From the NCBI GenBank assembly GCA_015654675.1, contig JAATGM010000028.1, forward strand, positions 1 through 64,000: DNA of 64,000 bases. The letters run 5' to 3'. Position numbers and translations under genes: made by a program. Within the stretch, counting starts at the first letter, position 1. Each line of letters starts with the position of its first letter. The stretch comes from Planctomycetota bacterium (GTDB lineage: Bacteria; Planctomycetota; Phycisphaerae; UBA1845; UTPLA1). The notes beneath the pieces were generated by a model, which was not told the DNA's origin, made no database searches, and worked only from the letters and a program-made list of their open reading frames with translations. This document shows positions 41,378-49,547 of the stretch, in pieces.

Positions 41378-43043
41378 AGGTGCCAGCGGGCCCAACTGGC
41401 TGGGCAATTTCGGGCGGGTAGGCGGGCGGGTCGGAATCAGGAACGGGGGTGTTGGCAATTTTTTCAAAGACAAAGAAGTCGGGCGACCCGGCGGCGCATG
41501 TGTAGACCTGCATCGTGTTTGAGTCGACTGGTGTTGGCACTGACTGCCCAGTGTGCCATGCGGCAAGCAAGCGGTAGGCAGAATTATCGCCGAACTCGTT
41601 TAGACCGAGGCGATGGTAGTCACTCGGACAATATGTTCGATCCCAGATGATTATCGAACCGACTGGCATCGATGCGACCAGTCGCCGTGACTTTCGGACC
41701 CGCGGCATCTCAACCAGGTCGCGCTCGTAGGCCAGCCAAGGAGATGCGGAAAACGTCGGACGGATCGCGAATCCTCGGCCATCAAGCCATCCGAGAACGG
41801 TTCGAATCGTGGCTGGGGTCGGGCCGATTCTGAGCGGTCGAACGATGGCGAAATCCTGCCCCGCCACCGTTAGTGCCAGTAGCACGCCGACGAACGCGGC
41901 CAGCCGGCGGCGGAAGCGGCTGGCGGGCCAAAGTGCGACGAGCAGACAACCGCCCGCCAGTGAAAGGGCAATGGCGATGGCGGCGACATACGGCCGCCAG
42001 TCGTGCAGCGGGATTCTGCCGGCGTGGGCCTCCGAGCGAAGGGCTAACACACCGACACAAAGCACGGCCGCGGTTGTGAGCCAGAGTCCGTTGCGGCGAT
42101 GGGCGTCGTAGCCGGACATGGTCGGCTTGGCGATGGCCGCCGCGGCACAGATGGCGACGAACGGCGCGACGGCGACCAGAAAGCGAGCGAATCCGCCGCT
42201 GGCGTACATTCCCCGCGCGCGGAGGACGACGTGAGCAAGGATGAACGTTCCAGCCATGAGGGGAACCAGCCACTTGCCCGCCGCCGCCAATCGTGCGCCG
42301 CCGACGATCGCGAGGGCCAGCACGGCGGGCGGGACCGCCAGCATGAGTTGCGGGATATAGACCAGCGGACCGGCGGGCGCGTAATCGGTCGAGCCGGCCG
42401 GGCTGGCGAAATAGACCCACGGCTTAGCATTGAGCAGAATGATGAGCAGGAACTGATGAACGGCGGGCGCCCACAGCGCAGCCGCGCAGGCGGCTAGCCG
42501 GATGGGCGGGGCGATCGTGCGGCGCGATGAACTGAACCGTCCGAACCAGATGGCGAGCCACCAGATCGGCAGCAGGATCAGCGTGTCGTAACGCGTAACC
42601 AGCGCGACGGAGAATATGGCCGAAGCGAGGATCGGCCGCGACGCCAGCAGGAGCGCGACAGCGGCAATGAGATAGAGCGAGGCGACGTTTTCGACCAGCG
42701 TGGTGAACGAAAGCAGTGTGGCGATGGGCTGCAGCAGACATGCCAGCGCCACCGCCCACAGCGGGCGGACGGCCAATCGATCGGCCACGCGAATGGCGAG
42801 CAGCGTGGCCGCAAGCGTGACCAGCGCGGATGCGATTCGACAAAGGTGCCACGCAGTTTGCGGAGAGCCGATCCATGCGATGGCGGACATCGGAACGGTG
42901 AAGCCGGGACGGGCCCAGAAATTGAGCAGGTATTCAGGAAACGTGGCCGACCAGCGCGCCATGAGGAAGTGGGTGAGGTCATCGTCGTGATGGACGCCGT
43001 CGGAGAGGAATCCGAGGATCAGGGCGAGCAGAAATGCAGCCAC
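41352..43043 (-). CDS. Polytopic GT-C-like membrane glycosyltransferase
   Basis: A 563-residue protein with about ten helices. The first external loop holds DGVHHDDDLTHFLMARWS, an acidic HDD pattern suited to a GT-C active site, and a periplasmic C-terminal domain follows the last helix (about residues 395-563). It starts at GTG. The donor (probably a lipid-linked sugar) and acceptor are unknown. It lies 84 bases behind the TrkH-like gene on the same strand. Confidence 0.65.
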   Translation of the reverse strand: MAAFLLALILGFLSDGVHHDDDLTHFLMARWSATFPEYLLNFWARPGFTVPMSAIAWIGSPQTAWHLCRIASALVTLAATLLAIRVADRLAVRPLWAVALACLLQPIATLLSFTTLVENVASLYLIAAVALLLASRPILASAIFSVALVTRYDTLILLPIWWLAIWFGRFSSSRRTIAPPIRLAACAAALWAPAVHQFLLIILLNAKPWVYFASPAGSTDYAPAGPLVYIPQLMLAVPPAVLALAIVGGARLAAAGKWLVPLMAGTFILAHVVLRARGMYASGGFARFLVAVAPFVAICAAAAIAKPTMSGYDAHRRNGLWLTTAAVLCVGVLALRSEAHAGRIPLHDWRPYVAAIAIALSLAGGCLLVALWPASRFRRRLAAFVGVLLALTVAGQDFAIVRPLRIGPTPATIRTVLGWLDGRGFAIRPTFSASPWLAYERDLVEMPRVRKSRRLVASMPVGSIIIWDRTYCPSDYHRLGLNEFGDNSAYRLLAAWHTGQSVPTPVDSNTMQVYTCAAGSPDFFVFEKIANTPVPDSDPPAYPPEIAQPVGPAGTFYILGKRR

Positions 43044-43127
43044 CGCGATGAGCCGAGCGCGGGCGCGGTCGTCGGCGGTGCTATGGGACGCGGGCGCGAT
43101 CGTTGAACTCCTGCCGTTGTTGAGCGG

Positions 43128-44921
43128 CTATTTTTTGCGACGGGCGGCGCGGTCGGGCCGGGGCGAAGCCACAGGGATTGCCGGCTCAGCGGGTGGCGCC
43201 GGGTTGACGAGCAAGGCGATGCGGCACCACCAGATCAGCGGCAGCAACCGGCCGGCGATCATGATGACGATCATCAGACAGCGCGCGATGGGGGTCAAAT
43301 GCGGAGCGAGTCCGCCCGTCCAGCCGACGCCGGATGCGACGGCGACGCCTTCCAGAATTCGCTCCCAGGCGCTCGCTTCCTGCGTGAGGACAAGCGCGAG
43401 GACGGCGACCGCGTTGAGACCCAGGACGATGGCGACGAGCTGCAAGAGGCGGCGTCGAACACTCTTTCGGAGCGCGATCGATTCGTCGTCGGCCGCAGTT
43501 TTTCCGAGCGAGGCGAAGAAAAGCGTGGCCAGCGCGATGAGCGTCGTGGTGCGCATGCCGCCGGCGAACGATCCGGCCGCGCCGCCGATCATCATCCAAA
43601 CGCAGAGCACTGCGAGGGTAATCCAGTTGATCGCGCCCTGCGCGAGCGGCAGTCCGGCGAATCCGGACGATCGGGCGGCGGTTGCCAGGAAGACCGCCGC
43701 CTGCCAGCGCGGCCCGACAGCCATTTCGTGGAGCGGCACCTGTTTGGGGCCGAGGTCGACCGGGCGGTCCGAGATGAAGAGCTTCGGGATTGCTCCGGGC
43801 GTCTCGCAGACGAACAAAATGATGGCGCACAGGAACAGCAGGCAGAACGCAACCGCGAACTCATGATTGACGACGCGTTGCAACGGCGAGCGCGACAACG
43901 CGGCGTCGCCCGGCGAGCGTTTCACCGCGGCGAGCGCGGCCGCGAACGTCGGCAGGCCGATCGAGCCGATGATCGCCAGCGCCGTGGTCACCACAAAAAT
44001 GGAGCTGCTGGATAGATAGGTGGCCAGCCCGTCGGCACGCAGGGCGAAGCCGCAGTTGTAGAGCGATGCCGCTGCGTGAAACAGACTCCAGCCGGCACGC
44101 GCGGCCGCGTCCGGCGTATCGGCCGCGCGCCACGCCGGATAGATGACAGCGGCCGCCACAAGCTGAATGACCACAGCCGCCGACATGACAGTGCGAAGGC
44201 GGATGACCGCCGACGTCATCGCACGAATGGCGGCCACCGCCAGCGCCGCGACACCCAGCGCCCCGATCTGCATGAGGGCGTAGATGACGAACCGCCCGAA
44301 CGGCGAGAAATCGGAGCCGATGTCGTAGCCGGAACTGCCGACCAGGCACGCCGCGCTGGCCGCCGATTGAGCGCAATAACCGACATGCAGCCAGAAGTTG
44401 TAACGATAGTCCGGCACGGCGGAGTCGGTGGAAAGCGGCGCAGCGAGAACAGCCGTTCCGATGACGATGATGACGAGCCACCCGGCCACCGCCGCCCTGA
44501 CCAGCTCTCTGATGTTGGGTTCGGGCGATGCCAGTCGTGCGACCCATACGGTAACAAGGTCGGCTGCAACCATGGCGGCCACGTAGAACGTGAGAATGGC
44601 AAAGAGAATGCCGGCGCGCCCCGCGAGCGCCGCAGCCGCGCCCGCCACGAGGAAAACCACGGCGGTTATGGTCAGAGCCGAGCCGGCCGAACGGTCGGTC
44701 GCACCGTCGGGCTCCGACGATTTGAAAATTCCACAGCGCTGCACGAGCCAAAGGACGATGGCGGGAAGCTGAAGCACGATCAAAAGGAGCGACGGGGCAA
44801 ACGGGTTGCCGCGCGCGTCACGCGAGAGGACGGCGCCCAGTCCGAGAAGGGCGGTGATCGCTAGGGCGGCGTGGCTTCGCAGGAGACTGCCGGATGCGGA
44901 GCGGCCGGGCGGGTTGGGCAT
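43128..44921 (-). CDS. TrkH/KtrB-like potassium transport protein, divergent
   Basis: A 597-residue membrane protein with the four pore-repeat plan of TrkH/KtrB. Candidate selectivity loops contain GSSGYD, NCGFALR, RSSGFAG and VGWTGG, and the typical IGGAAGSFAGGMRTTTL follows the third repeat. The loops depart from the usual NAGF/TAGF/TVGL pattern, so ion selectivity may differ. No TrkA/KtrA RCK partner is encoded nearby. A TTGCAA-17-TAAACC promoter candidate ends 9 bases before the ATG. Confidence 0.75.
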   Translation of the reverse strand: MPNPPGRSASGSLLRSHAALAITALLGLGAVLSRDARGNPFAPSLLLIVLQLPAIVLWLVQRCGIFKSSEPDGATDRSAGSALTITAVVFLVAGAAAALAGRAGILFAILTFYVAAMVAADLVTVWVARLASPEPNIRELVRAAVAGWLVIIVIGTAVLAAPLSTDSAVPDYRYNFWLHVGYCAQSAASAACLVGSSGYDIGSDFSPFGRFVIYALMQIGALGVAALAVAAIRAMTSAVIRLRTVMSAAVVIQLVAAAVIYPAWRAADTPDAAARAGWSLFHAAASLYNCGFALRADGLATYLSSSSIFVVTTALAIIGSIGLPTFAAALAAVKRSPGDAALSRSPLQRVVNHEFAVAFCLLFLCAIILFVCETPGAIPKLFISDRPVDLGPKQVPLHEMAVGPRWQAAVFLATAARSSGFAGLPLAQGAINWITLAVLCVWMMIGGAAGSFAGGMRTTTLIALATLFFASLGKTAADDESIALRKSVRRRLLQLVAIVLGLNAVAVLALVLTQEASAWERILEGVAVASGVGWTGGLAPHLTPIARCLMIVIMIAGRLLPLIWWCRIALLVNPAPPAEPAIPVASPRPDRAARRKK

Positions 44922-44968
44922 GGTCGGAAAGGTTTAGCACAGCCCCGGCGGCCTTGCAATCAGCCCGG

Positions 44969-46213
44969 TCAGTTGGGCCGCGGCGGCGCGCTCCGGACGG
45001 GTTGCGACGTGGGGATCGGCCGCGGCGCAATGCCGATCGGCGCGTGCGGCTGGGTGGTTTGCGGCCGATAGGGCTGGGGCGGTCGTACCATCACCGGCGC
45101 CGACGTGGGCGGCGGCGAATTGACGACGATGGGTTTCTGCGGCGGTGTCTTGCTCACCGAGAACTGAGCCCGGCGAGTTTCGGCCAGTTGGAAGGTGTAG
45201 GAAACCGGCTTCGGCGCGGCCGGTGCCGCCGGCGCGGCCGGTTGTGATGCGGCCGGCTGTGCCCCGGGCTGGGTGGCGGCCTGCGACGCGGCTGGTTTTG
45301 CTGCGGGTGGCGCGGCGGGTTTCGCGGGCTGGGCCGTCGCGGTCATGATCAGGTTGAGCTTCAAGTCTTCGCGCGCGTCGGCGGCAAGCGGCATGCCCGC
45401 ATCGATGTCGAACTCGACCCAGCCGTCGTACGTCGCCGTCTTGACCTCATGGCGTTTTTCGTCGGCGCCGGGCCGGGCGGGCTGCGTGGCGGGGACGAGC
45501 GTCAGGTTGCCGCCAAACTCGATGCGTGCAACGTTCTGATCGGCGCGCTTATCGACGCTTTTCAATGTGTACGTAATGGTGCCATCGAGCGTGCCGTACG
45601 GGTCGCGCTTGACCGAGTAGGGACGAGTCCACTTGTCACCCACGTTCACGGGCTTCTCGGGCAGGTAGAGTCCGTAGAAGGCGCTGGCGAAGTGGCGGAA
45701 ATCATCGGCGCTCGGGGCTTCCGCCTGCGAGCCGGTCGGCATGTGGTTCAACGGCGGTCGGGTCGAGGGCGGATCGATCAGTTGATCCACTTCACCGCGC
45801 GTATCGAGCCAGAAAAGCAGCGAGCGATCGGTCCAGGGGCCCAGCGAACCCACGAGCGGCGAACCGCCGGGGCGAAGCGAATCGAAAACCTGATCCGGCT
45901 TGCGCTCGCGGCCAAACATGTCGCGATGCTTGCCCTGCAGGCGATCGATCTTCCACGTCACGGCCGTCAGGCCGGGCTTGGGTGCCTTGCCTTCGGTGGC
46001 GATGATCCACCATTCGCGCTCATCCACCGACGCGATCGGGTCGGGAAAAAACGAGACGATGGTGTTCTTTTCGTTGGAGGTCTTGATGTCGATGTAGCGA
46101 ACGCGGCCGTCCTTAAACGTCTCACGCAGCGTTACCGGATCGGCGGCGCGTGCAGCGCCGGCGGCGACGAATATGAGCAGGCAGATCCGCGCGAGACCGA
46201 CGGGGCGGGCCAT
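44969..46213 (-). CDS. Secreted protein with proline/alanine-rich tail, unknown function
   Basis: A 414-residue exported protein (signal peptide MARPVGLARICLLIFVAAGAARA). Residues 30-290 form a probable beta-rich domain (KDGRVRYIDIKTSNEKNTIVSFF, YGLYLPEKPVNVGDKWTRP, TLDGTITYTLKSVDKRAD). The remaining 120 residues are low-complexity, rich in Pro, Ala and Gln. The family resembles planctomycete exported proteins of unknown role. It follows rplU after 27 bases, an unusual neighbour for a ribosomal protein gene. GAGGA is about 10 bases upstream of the ATG. Confidence 0.65.
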   Translation of the reverse strand: MARPVGLARICLLIFVAAGAARAADPVTLRETFKDGRVRYIDIKTSNEKNTIVSFFPDPIASVDEREWWIIATEGKAPKPGLTAVTWKIDRLQGKHRDMFGRERKPDQVFDSLRPGGSPLVGSLGPWTDRSLLFWLDTRGEVDQLIDPPSTRPPLNHMPTGSQAEAPSADDFRHFASAFYGLYLPEKPVNVGDKWTRPYSVKRDPYGTLDGTITYTLKSVDKRADQNVARIEFGGNLTLVPATQPARPGADEKRHEVKTATYDGWVEFDIDAGMPLAADAREDLKLNLIMTATAQPAKPAAPPAAKPAASQAATQPGAQPAASQPAAPAAPAAPKPVSYTFQLAETRRAQFSVSKTPPQKPIVVNSPPPTSAPVMVRPPQPYRPQTTQPHAPIGIAPRPIPTSQPVRSAPPRPN

Positions 46214-46240
46214 CCGTGGAGTTCCTCGGCCGGGCCTGGA

Positions 46241-46555
46241 TCAGCCAGTGATCTTGTCGATGGTGACCTTGACGTATTTCTGGCGGTGGCCCTTGCGGAG
46301 GTGGTAGCCCTTCCGTCGCGTGTACTTCTCGATGAAGAGCTTGGGGCCTTTGATTTCGCCGTCAATCTTGGCGGTGACTTTCGCGCCGGCCACGGCGGGG
46401 TCGCCGATGCGGCACTTCTCGCCTTCGCCGAGCATGAGGACGCGCTCAAGGGTGAGGGTCTTGGCGTTTTCCGGCAGATCGCGGGTATCGAGGAAGACGG
46501 TGTCGCCTTCTCTGACCATGAATTGCTTGCCGCTGTCTTCGACGATGGCGTACAT
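46241..46555 (-). CDS. rplU: Ribosomal protein L21
   Basis: A 104-residue 50S subunit protein: MYAIVEDSGKQFMVREGD at the start, KVTAKIDGEIKGPKLFIEKY and the C-terminal RRKGYHLRKGHRQKYVKVTI are diagnostic. The start at 46555 has AGGAG 9 bases upstream. rpmA (L27), usually the next gene, is not here; the following gene encodes an exported protein. Confidence 0.96.
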   Translation of the reverse strand: MYAIVEDSGKQFMVREGDTVFLDTRDLPENAKTLTLERVLMLGEGEKCRIGDPAVAGAKVTAKIDGEIKGPKLFIEKYTRRKGYHLRKGHRQKYVKVTIDKITG

Positions 46556-46654
46556 GAAGCTGACTCCTGACACAGTTCCGAGTCGGGCCAGTATGGGGCA
46601 AGTCGGTGGATTTCGCAAGCCCGAAATTGGCTGCGAGGCGGGCGGGAGCCGGTG

Positions 46655-47503
46655 CTAAGTGGTGGTCGGCGATTGATTTGCGGGCGGTCGGCGCCATGTG
46701 GCGTACGCAATCGACAGCAACTGCAGGCCGAACGCGCTGCCATAGGCCGCCCCGGCTGCCGCGATCACGTAGATGGCTCCGGGTGCGACGCGGGCCAGCC
46801 ACCAGCTCGAGAAGTCGAACACCAGCGTGAGCATCGGAATCGGCGCGACGATTGCCCGGAAGCCGCGCGGCAGGGGGGTGAGCCAGAACAGGAATGCGAC
46901 GATCAGGGTGAAGATCGGAATCGCGAGCATGTGCGCATGCGTGATCAGGATCAGGTGCGGGGCCGACTGCGGGCCGATGCGCACTGTGCCGGCCTCGGTC
47001 GCCGTGCCGGGCGTCGTGAACTGGCTGATCATTTTGTAATCGACCGTGAGCTGGTCGGGGCCGAAGGGGGCCTTCGTGCCGATCAACTCGCCGCTGTCGG
47101 CCGCGTGGCAGCGCAGGCAATTGAGCGTGATGACGCGCCGCGGGGTACGGCCGTCCCGTTCTTTTTCGAGGCCGGGCTCGCCGTTGCCGTCCGCCAGCCA
47201 GTCGTGCAGGACGAGAAAGTCGGCCGAATCGGACACGTATTGCCGCATCGCGCCTTCGATCATTTTCAGCATGATCGACGGAGCGGACTTCGCCGACGAT
47301 TTCTCGACAGTGACACCGCTGTAGACCGCCTTGAGGTCGTCGATCGTCAGGCCGGGTTTTCCGTCGGCGCCGCTGTGCGAGGCGTAGATATTGGCGATGG
47401 CGAACAGGTAGCCGGCGCCGAGCATGGCGAGGAATGCGGTCAGGACGAGTTTGAGCGGCGTGGGCAGGCGGTGCAGGGCGAGGTCGATCATCGGCATTGG
47501 CAT
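46655..47503 (-). CDS. Membrane protein with single c-type heme motif
   Basis: A 282-residue protein with one N-terminal TM helix, an external part containing the heme-binding LNCLRCHAADSG (CxxCH) and about four further helices from SAPHLILITHAHMLAIPIF onward. Conserved histidines in that helix could be distal heme ligands or quinone-site residues. It is probably an electron-transfer protein that I cannot assign. It begins right after the RibF-NrnA gene and ends before rplU. Confidence 0.7.
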   Translation of the reverse strand: MPMPMIDLALHRLPTPLKLVLTAFLAMLGAGYLFAIANIYASHSGADGKPGLTIDDLKAVYSGVTVEKSSAKSAPSIMLKMIEGAMRQYVSDSADFLVLHDWLADGNGEPGLEKERDGRTPRRVITLNCLRCHAADSGELIGTKAPFGPDQLTVDYKMISQFTTPGTATEAGTVRIGPQSAPHLILITHAHMLAIPIFTLIVAFLFWLTPLPRGFRAIVAPIPMLTLVFDFSSWWLARVAPGAIYVIAAAGAAYGSAFGLQLLSIAYATWRRPPANQSPTTT

Positions 47504-47510
47504 GTTGCGT

Positions 47511-49517
47511 TCAGTCTTTGAGTTCGGCGATGACGGCGTCGACTACTTTTTTCGCGACTTCGTCCAGCGTTCCGGGGATGCGTGCGCCGGCGGCGCGTTC
47601 GTGGCCGCCGCCGCCGAATTGGCGCGCCAGGGCGGCGACGTCGACGCCGTGTTTGCTGCGCAGGTTGACGCGGACGGGGCCGTTGTCGGCCGCCTCGGAG
47701 CAAAAAACGGAGACGTTGACCGTGGCGATGCGCATGGGTTCGTTGACGATTTCCTCGGTCATGGCATCCGTCGCGCCGCACTCAGCCAGCGTCTTGCGGC
47801 TCAGCGTCTGCAACGCCACGCGGTCATCGGCAAACAGCTTGAACTCGCCCAGCACGCGGGCGAGCAGCCGCACGCGGGCGGCCGGGTCGCTCAGGTAGAT
47901 ACGCTGGTAGAGCTCGGCCGGATTCACGCCCAGTTCGGTCATTTCGGCGGCGGCCGCGAGGGCCTCGGCATTGGTGTTCGAAAAGCGGAACCAGCCGGTG
48001 TCGGTTGCGAGGCCGACGAACAACGCCTCGGCGGCCTCCTTGCTGACCGGCCACCCGGCCGCCTTGCAGATTTTCCAGACGATGAGGGCGGCGGCGGGGG
48101 CGTTCTCATCAATCAGTTCGATGTCGCTGACCCGGTCGCGGGTTTTGTGGTGGTCGATGACGAACTTATGGGGGTGGCCCTTCAGGAACGGCGCCACCGG
48201 TTCGAGTTGCTGCCAGGAAGATGTGTCAACGATGACGATCTGTCGGTCGGCCTCCACATCGGCAACGTTGATGTCCTTGCCCCATCGACTGTACGGAACG
48301 CCCTCCACAACAAAGGCATATCGGGGCGGAACATCTTCGTATAGCACGATTTTGACGTCGCGGCCGAGCTCGGTCAGGACGCGGTAGAGCCCGACGGTGC
48401 TGCCCAGTGCGTCGCCGTCGGGTCTGGCATGCGTGACGATCATGTGTTTAGTCTTGTAAAGCGGATTGTGAAGGAATCGAGCGGCGAACTCGTAGCGCGA
48501 CGTCGGCGCGAGACCCGGGACTGCAGGATTTGTGTACATATCCATCGTTGACTCGCGAACCTGCTGGACATCCTTAGCGATCTGTTCCTTTAGTTCGGAG
48601 GCGTGATCGAATCGCTTCTGATCGCGAATCCTCTTGCGAAAATCCAACTGCACGACCTTGTCGTAGAGATCCTGCTGAACATCCAGGAGAAACGCCTCGA
48701 CGACGAGCTTGTGTTGACCGAAAGTCTCGCGGCGGCCAATGCTGATCGCGGCGCGCGAGATAACGCGGCCGCCCATCGCGAATCCCACATAGACGCCTTC
48801 GGCGGGGATTTGCTGCGCGGTGACGTCAAGGTTAATCGTCGGGTAGTCGAGTAAACGCCCGACGCCTGCACCTCGAATGACTGGGCCTGAAAGCTGGTAG
48901 TGGCGGCCGAGACAGCGGCCGGCGTCTGCAACATTTCCGGCGGCCAGGAGCGAGCGAATCGTGCTGCTGGAAACAGTGAGTTGTTTGCCATCAGCCGTTT
49001 TGATCTGCTTTGCCTCGACAATATCGACTTCGTAACCGCCTTCCTTCGCAAACTGCCGTAAGGTCTCGTTCGATCCGGCCCGATCCCGCCCAAAATTGAA
49101 TGTCGGTCCCTCGACGATCGCCTTTGGAGCGAATTGCTGAATCAGTATTTCCCGGACGAACTCCTCCGCCGTGATGTCGAGGAAATTCCGGTCGATCGGG
49201 ATCACAAACACGGCATCGGCCCCATACAGGCCGCCCTGTTCAAAGCTCCACTGAAGTAGCTCAAGCTTTTTTTCGAGTGGCGTCAGCGTCGGAGGCGCTC
49301 GATCCGGCGCGAGGATCGCAATCGGATGCGGTTCAAATGTCATCGCTACGACCTGCGTGTTCAGGCGTTTCGCCGTCTCGCGCGCCCTCGCGAGAATCGC
49401 CCGATGCCCCAGATGCACCCCGTCAAAGTTTCCGATGGTCAGAACCGCTCCGCGCCAGGCCTCGCCGACGTTCTCAAGCACGCGCGGGAGATGAAGATTC
49501 CGGCCGGTTGATGACAC
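47511..49517 (-). CDS. RibF-NrnA fusion: riboflavin kinase/FAD synthetase + DHH nanoRNase/pAp phosphatase
   Basis: A 668-residue fusion. Residues 1-320 are RibF: an FAD-synthetase nucleotidyltransferase domain (GNFDGVHLGHRAIL, 29-42; TFNFGRDRAG) and a riboflavin kinase domain (GAGVGRLLDYPTINL, 216-230; VEAFLLDVQQDLYDK). Residues 340-668 are an NrnA-type DHH-DHHA1 enzyme: HARPDGDALGS (363-373), DTSS, VIDHHKTRD (453-461) and the DHHA1 GGGGHERAAG (635-644). NrnA degrades short oligoribonucleotides and removes the 3-prime phosphate of pAp. GTG at 49517 is preceded by GGAG 6 bases before. No stop or frameshift divides the two halves. RibF and NrnA genes are often neighbours in other bacteria; a true fusion is unusual. 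Confidence 0.92.
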   Translation of the reverse strand: MSSTGRNLHLPRVLENVGEAWRGAVLTIGNFDGVHLGHRAILARARETAKRLNTQVVAMTFEPHPIAILAPDRAPPTLTPLEKKLELLQWSFEQGGLYGADAVFVIPIDRNFLDITAEEFVREILIQQFAPKAIVEGPTFNFGRDRAGSNETLRQFAKEGGYEVDIVEAKQIKTADGKQLTVSSSTIRSLLAAGNVADAGRCLGRHYQLSGPVIRGAGVGRLLDYPTINLDVTAQQIPAEGVYVGFAMGGRVISRAAISIGRRETFGQHKLVVEAFLLDVQQDLYDKVVQLDFRKRIRDQKRFDHASELKEQIAKDVQQVRESTMDMYTNPAVPGLAPTSRYEFAARFLHNPLYKTKHMIVTHARPDGDALGSTVGLYRVLTELGRDVKIVLYEDVPPRYAFVVEGVPYSRWGKDINVADVEADRQIVIVDTSSWQQLEPVAPFLKGHPHKFVIDHHKTRDRVSDIELIDENAPAAALIVWKICKAAGWPVSKEAAEALFVGLATDTGWFRFSNTNAEALAAAAEMTELGVNPAELYQRIYLSDPAARVRLLARVLGEFKLFADDRVALQTLSRKTLAECGATDAMTEEIVNEPMRIATVNVSVFCSEAADNGPVRVNLRSKHGVDVAALARQFGGGGHERAAGARIPGTLDEVAKKVVDAVIAELKD

Positions 49518-49547
49518 ACAGGGCTCCAGGACAATCGATTTGAGATT

